Of a stretch of 64,000 bases of DNA, positions 45,607-53,627 are shown piece after piece. How positions within the stretch are numbered: the first letter of the stretch is position 1; the number at the start of each line of letters is the position of its first letter. Under the pieces are notes generated by a model. It had not been told where the DNA came from, did not search any database, and saw only the letters and a program-made list of their open reading frames with translations. Source of the DNA: Planctomycetota bacterium (GTDB lineage: Bacteria; Planctomycetota; UBA1135; GCA-002686595); assembly GCA_012959785.1 (NCBI GenBank), contig DUCM01000013.1, forward strand, positions 124,001-188,000, written 5' to 3'. Both the position numbers and the translations under genes were made by a program.

Positions 45607-46986
45607 CTACGGGCAGACCGTGAATTTCAGGCCGTTGGAGAGGTTGAAGTTCGAGCCCCCGCCCGCCGGATCGCGGTACCAGAACTGCATGTACCATTCA
45701 GAGTTCACGGTCCAAGTGCCGGGTCCAGAGCCGAAGGGCGCAAGGTTGTAGTTGACATTCATGGTGACATCGCCCACGAAGTCCGCCTGAATCGGCGGGG
45801 TGCGCACAATGCCTGAGCTGCCGCCCGCGACACACAAAACACCTTCACCGAACAGCGAGGCTGATTCCGCCGAGCCGTAGAAGAAGATGCCAAACTGATT
45901 CGGGGGCAAGCCAAAGCAGGCCACGGTCAAGTTGTTGGCGGCGAGGCTGGTGGAGCCCGAGTAATCGAACAGGGCGCCGTTGCCCACCGAGTTGGTGGAT
46001 GTGGCGCAGAAGGGGATCGGATCCACGCAGCCGCCGTTAGGTTGCACATCGGTGGGGAACGCGTTCGACAGGTCGTTGTGACCGGTCTGGTTGTTGCGCA
46101 CCATGATGTCGCCCGGGCCAGCGTTACTGGGAATCGAGCAGGTGATGGATGAGCCATTCGAGGCCAGGTTGGTGACCTTGATCGGCACCCCACTCCCGCC
46201 GCTGCCGGATTGTGTGAACCAAACCTGGTTGCTACTACCGGCAAAGTTGGATCCGTTCACGGTCAGAGTCGTACCGACGATGACGATGTCGGAAATGTGC
46301 GGCTTGTTGCTTGAGGCCACGCCGTAGATGGACTGCACGCCGGCCGAATCGTCGGAGCCAATCGAGCGTTGCGCGACACCCGAGCCGGTGATCGAGGCCA
46401 GCATCGTCGAGCCGCTCACCGAAGTGTGGCCGAGGCCCAGGGCGTGGCCGTACTCATGGCAGGCGACGCCTTGTAGGTCGATGCCGCCGCCGATGTTGGT
46501 GGTCGGGCCGTCTTGCCAGGTCCAGCTTTCGTAGTAGCGGATGCGCCAGCCATTCGAGATCGGAGTCTCGGTGAAGGCCAAGACGCCGCCGCTGCCGCCG
46601 CTTAGCTCGGAGTGCACATTCTCGTTGGTGGAGCCGATGCTGTTGGCTTCACCCTGGAAGCTGGCATCGAAGTTCCCTCCACCGGAGCCGAGGCTGCCAT
46701 TCTGGTGCGGGTCGCCGGTGCCGTCGCCGTGGATTTCGCTGCCCCATTCGACCGACGCTTTCCAGATGGCCATGACCGCGCCGGTATAACCGGGGAACTG
46801 GTCGTCGGCCGCGGTGTTGTTGTTCGCCTGGGAGTCGGTGAAGTTGTTGAAGGTTCGGAAGTCGCGCTGCGACTGGCTCAGGTCACCACCGATGGTGGTG
46901 AAAGCTCCCGCATCTTGGGCGGGGACCAAAAGCAGGGTGCCAAGGCCAAGGGCCGCTGTGGGCAGGATTAGGTTTTTGTAATTCAT
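45607..46986 (-). CDS. Secreted matrixin-like zinc metalloprotease with shared C-terminal module
   Basis: A 459-residue exported protease. A signal peptide (LILPTAALGLGTLLLVPAQDAGA) is present. The zinc site HEYGHALGLGH (starting at residue 177) and a following methionine in SGSTMLAS make it a metzincin of the M10/matrixin type. After the protease domain there is an IPT/TIG-like Ig domain (ISDIVIVGTTLTVNGSNFAG). From about residue 325 to the end is the same C-terminal module as in the FG-GAP protein (NSVGNG, GLPPNQFGIFFYGSA, GVLCVAGG, WYMQFWYRDPAG, FNLSNGLKF). No propeptide cysteine switch is seen. It lies 12 bp downstream of a small secreted protein gene; the pair is probably one transcript. 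Confidence 0.87.
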   Translation of the reverse strand: MNYKNLILPTAALGLGTLLLVPAQDAGAFTTIGGDLSQSQRDFRTFNNFTDSQANNNTAADDQFPGYTGAVMAIWKASVEWGSEIHGDGTGDPHQNGSLGSGGGNFDASFQGEANSIGSTNENVHSELSGGSGGVLAFTETPISNGWRIRYYESWTWQDGPTTNIGGGIDLQGVACHEYGHALGLGHTSVSGSTMLASITGSGVAQRSIGSDDSAGVQSIYGVASSNKPHISDIVIVGTTLTVNGSNFAGSSNQVWFTQSGSGGSGVPIKVTNLASNGSSITCSIPSNAGPGDIMVRNNQTGHNDLSNAFPTDVQPNGGCVDPIPFCATSTNSVGNGALFDYSGSTSLAANNLTVACFGLPPNQFGIFFYGSAESASLFGEGVLCVAGGSSGIVRTPPIQADFVGDVTMNVNYNLAPFGSGPGTWTVNSEWYMQFWYRDPAGGGSNFNLSNGLKFTVCP

Positions 46987-46998
46987 GGCTGGGGACCT

Positions 46999-47568
46999 TT
47001 ACTTGTTCTGCTCGTTCTTGAGGGCGTCGTGGATCTGGGTGATGCTCTCGTCGAGCGATTCGACCAGGGTGTTGTGTGCGATGGCGTAACCATCACCACG
47101 GCCCAGGACGACGAGGCCGTTCTTGCCCCGCGCGGTGCGGAACAGGCCTCCGTGGGATGCGTAGAGGGCGTCGGCTTCGAGGTCGCCGCCCATGTTCTCG
47201 CAGTGCTTGAAGAACACCACGACTTGGTTGCCGAGTTTGGTGTCCTCGCTCGAGGGAGCCTCTGAGTTCCAGACGCCGTGCTCGTCGTCCATGAACCCGC
47301 CGGGGAAGGTCACGATGGCGGTGTGCTCTTCGCCTGTGACCAGCGAGCGTCCCTTGACCGTAAGGTGGGTGTAGTACAGTTCGGGGCCATCGACTTCGTG
47401 GTCGATGCGGATGACTTTCTTGGCGGTGATCTTGCCGAGGACAGAATTGTCCGTCTTGGCGACCATCTGCTCGAGGGTCAGGCGCTCGATTTGAGCGTTG
47501 CTGAATGTTCCGGCAGCAAGCAGCGCAATAGCTGCGAGGCCGAGGTGGCGAAGGTTGAAGCGGCTCAT
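46999..47568 (-). CDS. Small secreted protein paired with the metalloprotease
   Basis: A 189-residue protein with a signal peptide (LRHLGLAAIALLAAGTFSNA). The mature part is predicted all-beta, with LTLEQMVAKTDNSVLGKITA, LTVKGRSLVTGEEHTAIVTFPGG (first part) and GNQVVVFFKH. I recall a recurring bacterial family with the pattern L..lv..aD.vv.G.v.......T...v.v...l.G......PGG, often next to metalloproteases; this gene fits it. Its role is not known to me; protease partner, inhibitor or cargo are all possible. It is the upstream gene of the metalloprotease pair. Confidence 0.72.
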   Translation of the reverse strand: MSRFNLRHLGLAAIALLAAGTFSNAQIERLTLEQMVAKTDNSVLGKITAKKVIRIDHEVDGPELYYTHLTVKGRSLVTGEEHTAIVTFPGGFMDDEHGVWNSEAPSSEDTKLGNQVVVFFKHCENMGGDLEADALYASHGGLFRTARGKNGLVVLGRGDGYAIAHNTLVESLDESITQIHDALKNEQNK

Positions 47569-48045
47569 GGAATCAGTCGTGGATAAAAGGGGTGTCGAGG
47601 ATCGTTGTGAGAAGGCGGGTCGGAGGGTGGCCGCCGGGCAGCTCGCGGGCTGCGGGGGCACCCGTGTCGGTGCTACCCCTCTTCAGGGCTTGAGTTGCCC
47701 AGGGATCGAACAGATGTTGGCGTACCGGGCGTCGGCGTACGGGCGCATCTTCGGGCCTAGCTGGCGTCTCGTTGGATTAGGAGGGCTTGGAAGGGGCTTG
47801 GGTTCCAGTAAACTGGGGCGAAGTCACGCTTGGCGCACCAGTCCGAGGCGCCGGGCGGCTCGCCGATCGCTGAGTCATCGCTTGCGGGCTCTTGGAGTGG
47901 GATTTGGCGCCCTTGCGGCACGAGGGATCCCCTGAAACCCGGTGAAGGCTAAAGGATACACCATACGCCAGTCATGGCTACGATAAGGAGTTTGCAATTA
48001 TGCGGATTGCAGGCTCCAGGGGCGTAACACCCCGGCAAGAGCCCC
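47569..48045. other. 477-bp gap with no supported gene
   Basis: Between the metalloprotease pair and the 886-residue membrane protein. I find only low-quality open frames. A 30-codon frame at 48000-48092 has a good AAGGAG nine nt upstream but runs antisense into the neighbouring gene, so it is not called. Confidence 0.5.
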
Positions 48046-50706
48046 TCAATGACCGTGAGAGTGCGTCCCCAGGGGATGATAACCGGGCTTGACGGGCTCC
48101 CAGGGGCCGCCAAAGCGGTAGGCGGCGAGCTCCTCGTCCTCGGGGTCCTCCCTGGTAACCTCCTCCAGAGCTGCCGGGCCCCGGGGGTCGCCAGCTCGCA
48201 CCAGGGCGATGGCCAGGCGGCGCTCGAGGGGGTGGTAGGCGGGCGAGCGGGCCAGGGCCTGGTCCAGACTCAGCACGGCGGCTTCATCCTGGCCGAGCTG
48301 CTGTTCGGCTTCGGCGCGCATGGCCCAGGCTTCCGCGGAGCCCGGCCAGGTGTCCAAGAGGGCCATGAGCCTATCCAGGGCGCCTGCCGGATCGAGCAGT
48401 TCGAGGTCGGCTTGGGCGAGGGCCAGGTCGAGTTCGGGCCATGGCGAGTGGCGTGTCGCCGCGGCTTCGAAGCTTTGGTAGATGGCGTCGATGCGTCGCT
48501 TGCCGCGCAGGATGCGCGCCAGGGATTCGATGACTTCCACGGCCAGGGCATCGGGTGCGCGACCGGAGGCGGCGTGGGCGAAGAGCTCTGCCGCCCTGGA
48601 GTCGATTTCGATGGCGTCCTGCCAGGTGTCGAAGGGCGAGTCGTGCTGTTGGGCTTCGAAGTGCAGGGCCAGGCCGCTGGCCAGACCCGGCGCTAGTTCG
48701 GCCTGCGCCAGGCGTCTTGCCATGGCGGCGCGGTTTTGGCGCTCGCGGGCGGTTACCCGTGTTCGCAGGGTTGCGAGGGTTGCCGGGTTCCTCCTGGCAT
48801 CACCGGCGGCGTAGAAGCGCAGGGCGCCAAAACTCTCCCGAGCCCGTGCAGCGGCGAGGCCCGGCCCTCTGGCGAGGCCCACGCACAACTCGTGCAGCTT
48901 TGGCGAACTGACCAAAATCTCGCGCCCCAACTCCAATTCCTCCAGCCCCCCCGCGGCCATGAGCCAAACCACTACAGTGGTTTCCGGCGGCGAGGCCAGG
49001 TTGCGCGTGGTTGGCACCTCGCCTGGCACTGGTGGTACGAGAACAAGGTCGTACTCGCCGGCGCCCAGCTTGGCGCGAGCCTTGGCGGGGGAGAGGATCT
49101 GCCCTGCGAAGGCTGGCGCGCCGCCATCCCCGAGTTCGCCCTCGAAGAACGCCATGGCTCGGTACCAGGCTGCGCTGCGGTCCACGCTGTGGGCGCCGAG
49201 GTTTTCCAGGACCCGGGTGCGGGCGGCGTTCAGTTGTCCAATCAGGAGCACCCGCGGATCGCGGGCGCCCTCGGGCATAAGCGACCAGGCCTGTCGCAGG
49301 CGCTCACCATCCAGCGCCGATTCTCCCGCGGGCGGCGCCAGGGCCTGGCCGTTCAAGCAGGCAACGAGGCCCGCGCCAGTCCTCTCCAGGGTCAATACTC
49401 CCTCGGGTGCGTCGATGTGCAGCACGACCTCCGGCGGCCGCAGTTCCCACGGACGACTAAACTCGAGTCCCCGCGACTCGCCAGCAGTGAACCAAGCAGC
49501 GCAGGCCACCAGGGTTCCGGCCAGGCCCAGAGAGAGGCGCAGGCGCGGCGCCAGGGCGGAACTCAAGGCTGCGCAAAGTCCCGCGCCCAGGGCCGCCGTG
49601 CCCGCTCCCATCCAGGCCAAGGCAGCCGAGTGCTGCTGTGCCCAGCCCGCGGCCAACTCGACCGACAAGGAGTTTCCGTCGTACGCGAGTTGGTTGGGAA
49701 CCAGCACCAGGCCAGCTCCAGCGCCCAGACAGAGGCTGACAAGATCGCGGGGCTTGCGGGCCAGGGCAACGATCGTGCCCACCACGAAGGCTGGTGCCAC
49801 CAGGGCGGGCGCCGCGATGGCGGCGTCGTAACTCGCCATGCCCCTCTGCGAAAGGTCCAGGCCAAAGCTGCGCACCAAGCGGTCGATGCCGCGCACGCTG
49901 CTGATGTTCTCGAGCACCCCCGTGGCTGCCAGGGCCGCCAGGGGGCTGGCCATGCAGAGCAGGGCACGGCCGATCTCCACTCTTTTCGTTTTTTCAAACA
50001 GGCGCCCGAAGGCCAGTGCTCCGAAGGTCGCGAGGAAAAGGAAGACCAGGGCGAAGACGAACTCGTCGCTGGCCTGACCCGCGCCCAGTTGGCGCAAGGG
50101 TCGCGCCACGCCTTCGCACAGGATCGCCAGCCCTGCGCCGCTGACTACCAAGGCAGCGCTGCGTCCGCCTTGCGTTTTGCCTGTGGCCGAGTCGTTCTCT
50201 CTCTGCTCTTGCTGCGGGGCAGCCAGCCGGCCTACCAGAGCCACGCTGGCGCAGCCTGTCACCGCAGTCAGAACCGCGGCCGCGTGGCTCGCCGGTGCGC
50301 CGTACTCCATCAAGCCCCAGCCCATTCCCGCAGAGAGCGCTGCCAGCAAGAGGCGCGACTTCTTGGGCCGCGTCTCCGTTCCGCCGCGGTGGCTGGCGGC
50401 GATGACGAGCACCAGCAAGACGCCAAAGGCGAGGCCTACCGACAATTCCGCGGGGAGATCGCCGTAGGTCCCATGGACTCCAAACCCCACGGTGACTCCC
50501 GCCAGGAGCGTGGTGGAGGAATAGCCCTTCGCCGCTGGCGCCAGACCGATCAGCGCGCCCACGGCAACCGCCAGCAGAGCCGCCCCGCGATACCCCATGG
50601 CCGCACCCGGATCCCGGGCGACAACTTGCAGCAACTCCAGCCCCAGCGGTGCGCGCAGCGCCGCCAGCAGGAACCCCGCGTACAAGCCGACCAGGAAGCT
50701 TCGCAT
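48046..50706 (-). CDS. Polytopic membrane protein with spermidine-synthase-like and TPR regions
   Basis: An 886-residue protein. The first ~415 residues are hydrophobic, with about ten or more transmembrane helices (LVGLYAGFLLAALRAPLGLE onward). A soluble part then resembles a degraded SpeE/Rossmann domain: VVLHIDAPEGVLTLERTGAG, DPRVLLIGQLNAARTRVLEN, YDLVLVPPVPGEVPTT. The last ~180 residues contain TPR-like helices (WPELDLALAQADLELLDPAG, SAEAWAMRAEAEQQLG) and a His-rich end (GTHSHGH). Known relatives are fused membrane/SpeE-like proteins of unknown role; the SAM-binding GXGXG is not preserved, so aminopropyltransfer is doubtful. TATCCT lies eight nt before the ATG. Confidence 0.78.
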   Translation of the reverse strand: MRSFLVGLYAGFLLAALRAPLGLELLQVVARDPGAAMGYRGAALLAVAVGALIGLAPAAKGYSSTTLLAGVTVGFGVHGTYGDLPAELSVGLAFGVLLVLVIAASHRGGTETRPKKSRLLLAALSAGMGWGLMEYGAPASHAAAVLTAVTGCASVALVGRLAAPQQEQRENDSATGKTQGGRSAALVVSGAGLAILCEGVARPLRQLGAGQASDEFVFALVFLFLATFGALAFGRLFEKTKRVEIGRALLCMASPLAALAATGVLENISSVRGIDRLVRSFGLDLSQRGMASYDAAIAAPALVAPAFVVGTIVALARKPRDLVSLCLGAGAGLVLVPNQLAYDGNSLSVELAAGWAQQHSAALAWMGAGTAALGAGLCAALSSALAPRLRLSLGLAGTLVACAAWFTAGESRGLEFSRPWELRPPEVVLHIDAPEGVLTLERTGAGLVACLNGQALAPPAGESALDGERLRQAWSLMPEGARDPRVLLIGQLNAARTRVLENLGAHSVDRSAAWYRAMAFFEGELGDGGAPAFAGQILSPAKARAKLGAGEYDLVLVPPVPGEVPTTRNLASPPETTVVVWLMAAGGLEELELGREILVSSPKLHELCVGLARGPGLAAARARESFGALRFYAAGDARRNPATLATLRTRVTARERQNRAAMARRLAQAELAPGLASGLALHFEAQQHDSPFDTWQDAIEIDSRAAELFAHAASGRAPDALAVEVIESLARILRGKRRIDAIYQSFEAAATRHSPWPELDLALAQADLELLDPAGALDRLMALLDTWPGSAEAWAMRAEAEQQLGQDEAAVLSLDQALARSPAYHPLERRLAIALVRAGDPRGPAALEEVTREDPEDEELAAYRFGGPWEPVKPGYHPLGTHSHGH

Positions 50707-50714
50707 GGATGCAG

Positions 50715-50720
50715 AGGATA
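50715..50720 (-). promoter_or_regulatory. 886-residue protein gene -10 element, leaderless type
   Basis: TATCCT on the minus strand, eight nt before the ATG at 50706. No ribosome binding site is seen. Confidence 0.45.
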
Positions 50721-50802
50721 GGCTCGCGGGAGCCCGGAGTCTCCTGCTAGCAGTTCAGGTTTCTTTCCTGCTCCCGCCCACACTCTCTCTCCCCTGGCCG
50801 CC

Positions 50803-51400
50803 ATGCCCCTGCGCAAACTCCTCCTCGCGGTTCTTTTGTGCTCTCTCTTGCTCGCGGCGGCGGTCTTCAGCCTGCGCTCGCGGGCCGGTTTCTCCGAGGT
50901 GCGCTGGCGGGCCTCGAACTCGAGTGGAGCGAGTTGCAGGCTTGGGCCCAGATACCCTCAGCGGTCGCGGCCATCCATCAGCGCCTTGGGCGCCGATTGG
51001 CGGGCTGCACTCGAAGGCGGCTCTGATGGCGGGCCGCAGTTTGCTCCACGCCTCGCGGCGCTAAAGGACGGCCGCTTTCGTCTGGACGATCGAGGGACCA
51101 AAGCTCCTCTCAACCTGTTTCACCTGGCAGGCAGGTTGCTCGAAGCGGACGGCTTGAGTGGCGAGCGCGTGGGTCTTGTCTCGGGCCTCGCGCGACGCCT
51201 GCAGCGGGATGGGGCCACTTGATGCGAGCTTCCTTCGTGCAGCGCGCCTGGCCCTACGAGCCCCTTCGCGAGCATCCCGAGCGCGTTGGACGCATCCCGT
51301 TCTCCGCCGTCAGGGTCCTCCAGGAGAAGAGAGCTTCGCAGGCTGGTGGATGGGTGTCGCCCAATCTGGAAGCCTATGCCCCGACTCCGTACCCTGTAAG
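50803..51400 (+). pseudogene. Probable decayed gene for a membrane-anchored protein
   Basis: The segment opens with a good signal-anchor (MPLRKLLLAVLLCSLLLAAA). Protein-like sequence then moves between frames. Around 50895-51010 a second frame carries LAGLELEWSELQAWAQIPSA and AAIHQRLGRRLAG. From about 51055 to 51220 the first frame resumes (FRLDDRGTKAPLNLFHLAGR). From 51222 the second frame again looks coding (FVQRAWPYEPLREHPERVGR). High third-position GC follows the same jumps. A single 139-residue frame (50803-51222) is formally open, so a short real protein cannot be excluded. The family is not recognised. It lies just upstream of the SGNH hydrolase gene. Confidence 0.45.
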
Positions 51401-51512
51401 AAAACCCCAGTGTCCACGCAACCGGGGGAGATCACATCCGCGCAATTTGGGAATCCACTTTTTCGGGGGAAGGTCAAACCCCTTTCGACGGCCTACCCTC
51501 CAGAATCGCTTC

Positions 51513-52445
51513 GTGCTCCATCGCCCCCTACGAATCCTCGGTCTGCTCCTCACGAGTAGCCTTGTGGCTGTGATAGCCGGCGAGCTTGTCTATCGAGGCG
51601 TGAGGACGGGGCGCTTGGGTCCGACGACGAATCCGACATATGTGGTGCATGATGCCGAGTTTGGTTGGGGCTATCGCGCAGGAGCGCAGGTGCGACATCG
51701 CTCAGCGGAGTTCGACGTGGCCGTTACAATCAACGCCGAGGGTTTTCGTGACCGCAAGTGGCCTGAGAGGGATCCAGAGCGTCAGCTTCTGTTGGTTCTT
51801 GGCGACTCCTTTGCCTTTGGCTGGGGTGTGGAGGAGACCGAGCGAGTCAGCTCCATCCTGCGCGTAGCCCTGCCGGAGTGGGATGTGCGCAACGCAGCGG
51901 TTAGTGGGTACGGGACGGATCAACAGCTGCTGTTGCTGCGCAAACTGCAGAAGGATCTGCAGCCCGATGCTGTGCTGCTGATGTTCTGTCCCAATGACTT
52001 GGACGAGTCGGCGTCGGCCGTGGCCTACGGCCATCGCAAGCCCTGGTTTGAATTACAGATCGATGGGGCTCTGAGCTTACATGGCCAACCCGTGCAACAG
52101 CCTTGGATCGAGCGGGTGAGTCACCTGGCGCAGGCCATTCACAAGCAGATTACCGAGCGCACCTCTGCGGGTCGCCCCTATGATAGTGCTGCGCAATGGT
52201 CCCTCGTGCGGGCACTGCTCACGCAGATGGCCAGCATGGACCGTGACTCTCCTCTGCTGCTCCTCTCCGAAACCCACGAACTCGCAGCCTTCGCACAGGG
52301 CCAAGTAGGAGTCCGTCATGTGGACCCGACTCAAGCCCTACAGGCCCTCGGTTCAAGGGCGTTTTTCAGCGTGGACGGCCACTGGACCGCAGCCGCCCAC
52401 GCGGCTGTGGCCGAGACCCTTCTGCCCGTGTTGCAGGGCCTGTGA
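51513..52445 (+). CDS. Membrane-anchored SGNH/GDSL-type hydrolase-like protein
   Basis: A 310-residue protein with an N-terminal membrane helix (LRILGLLLTSSLVAVIAGEL) and an SGNH domain. Block I is LLLVLGDSFAFGWGVEETER, block III is MFCPNDLDES, and block V is VDGHWTAAAHA (Asp and His). Family members are esterases or O-acetyl-transferring and deacetylating enzymes of surface glycans. GTG 51513 is chosen because it starts at the membrane helix; TACCCT lies 13 nt upstream. The same frame stays open upstream to 51222 but that part looks like remnant sequence. mutY follows. Confidence 0.82.
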   Translation: MLHRPLRILGLLLTSSLVAVIAGELVYRGVRTGRLGPTTNPTYVVHDAEFGWGYRAGAQVRHRSAEFDVAVTINAEGFRDRKWPERDPERQLLLVLGDSFAFGWGVEETERVSSILRVALPEWDVRNAAVSGYGTDQQLLLLRKLQKDLQPDAVLLMFCPNDLDESASAVAYGHRKPWFELQIDGALSLHGQPVQQPWIERVSHLAQAIHKQITERTSAGRPYDSAAQWSLVRALLTQMASMDRDSPLLLLSETHELAAFAQGQVGVRHVDPTQALQALGSRAFFSVDGHWTAAAHAAVAETLLPVLQGL

Positions 52446-52552
52446 TCTGTGGCTTCGCGGATTCCCCGCCCACCCAGGACAAGGCGGGACCAGGCTTTTC
52501 GTCGCCGGTCATTCAGCGAGCCCTACCGGGGCCATTCTCCGGGCGCTGCGGG

Positions 52553-52558
52553 TAGGCT
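52553..52558 (+). promoter_or_regulatory. mutY -10 element, leaderless type
   Basis: TAGGCT lies seven nt before the mutY GTG at 52566 and is the main support for that start. No ribosome binding site is present. Confidence 0.45.
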
Positions 52559-52565
52559 AGGGCGC

Positions 52566-53627
52566 GTGTTCAACGAGGTCCATCTACAGGCTCCGACGGG
52601 GCAGGAGTTACGAGCACAACTCCTGCCCTGGTATCGGGAGGTGGCGAGGCCCTTGCCCTGGCGGGAGAGTCGGGATGCGTATGGGATCTGGATCAGCGAG
52701 ACCATGCTGCAACAGACTCGGGTCGAGACGGTGGTGGATTATTGGCTACGCTTTATGGCCGAGCTTCCCACGGTGCAAGCTCTGGCGGCTGCGGAGGTCG
52801 AGCATGTGCTCAGTTTGTGGAGCGGGTTGGGGTACTACTCCCGGGCGAGAAGGCTCAGAGCTGCGGCGCTGGCCATCGTGGGCGACCACGGCGGTGAGTT
52901 TCCACGCACCCGAGCCGGGGCGCGGGCGCTTCCCGGCGTGGGGCCCTACACCGCCGGAGCCGTGCTCTCCATGGCCTACGATCTTCCCGAGGCCCTGGTG
53001 GACGGCAATGTGGCCCGGGTCTTCTCGCGGCTGTTTGCCCTGGAAGAGCAGCCCGCCTCAACCGCGGGCCAGCGCGAACTCTGGCGCCTGGCCTGGGAGT
53101 GCCTGCCCGAGCAGGGGGCCGGCGAATGGAATCAAGCCCTGATGGAGCTTGGCGCCACCGTCTGCACGGCGCGAGCCGTGCGCTGCGGCGAATGCCCCCT
53201 GGCCACGGTCTGCCGCGCCCGCGCCACCGATCGCGTGGCCGAATTGCCGCGCTTGGCCCGGCCCACGCCGCCGGTCTCCGTGAGCCTTGAGATCGCCTGG
53301 GCTCGACGCGGGCCCCTCGTGCTCCTCGAAAAACGCCCGCCGCAAGGTCGCCTGGCCGGACTGTGGGAGCCGCCCACCCGCGAAGTGGAAAACGGCGCGG
53401 GCCAAAAGAGCGGCCTTTGGCCCCCGGAGTTCCGCGCGCAAAAAACCCTGCGCCTCGGCGGCACCCTCGCCCGCCTGAGCCACTCCATCACCCGCCACGC
53501 GATTCGCGCCGAGGTCCGCGAGGCCGCTGTAGAGGGCAGCCTGCCCACCGCCTGGCACTGGGTTGGGCCTGGCGACCTTTGGCGCATGGCCTTGACCGGG
53601 ATGGCCAAGAAGGTACTTCGGCTCTGA
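52566..53627 (+). CDS. mutY: A/G-specific adenine DNA glycosylase
   Basis: MutY removes adenine mispaired with 8-oxoguanine. The 353-residue protein has WISETMLQQTRVETV with the catalytic glutamate, the HhH motif LPGVGPYTAGAVLSM, the aspartate in VDGNVARVFSR and the [4Fe-4S] cysteines in CTARAVRCGECPLATVC. A C-terminal NUDIX-like 8-oxoG recognition domain ends in LARLSHSITRHAIRAEV. GTG 52566 is supported by the domain start and the TAGGCT -10; an earlier in-frame start adds 39 Arg/Pro-rich residues. Confidence 0.94.
   Translation: MFNEVHLQAPTGQELRAQLLPWYREVARPLPWRESRDAYGIWISETMLQQTRVETVVDYWLRFMAELPTVQALAAAEVEHVLSLWSGLGYYSRARRLRAAALAIVGDHGGEFPRTRAGARALPGVGPYTAGAVLSMAYDLPEALVDGNVARVFSRLFALEEQPASTAGQRELWRLAWECLPEQGAGEWNQALMELGATVCTARAVRCGECPLATVCRARATDRVAELPRLARPTPPVSVSLEIAWARRGPLVLLEKRPPQGRLAGLWEPPTREVENGAGQKSGLWPPEFRAQKTLRLGGTLARLSHSITRHAIRAEVREAAVEGSLPTAWHWVGPGDLWRMALTGMAKKVLRL

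Noticed and set aside
48000-48092. A 30-codon frame with a good AAGGAG ribosome binding site
   Set aside because: It runs antisense into the end of the neighbouring gene, has no recognisable features and no terminator or partner.
48736-50721. A 661-residue plus-strand open frame
   Set aside because: It is antisense to the 886-residue membrane protein and is rich in Gln, Arg and Gly without domains or a signal peptide.
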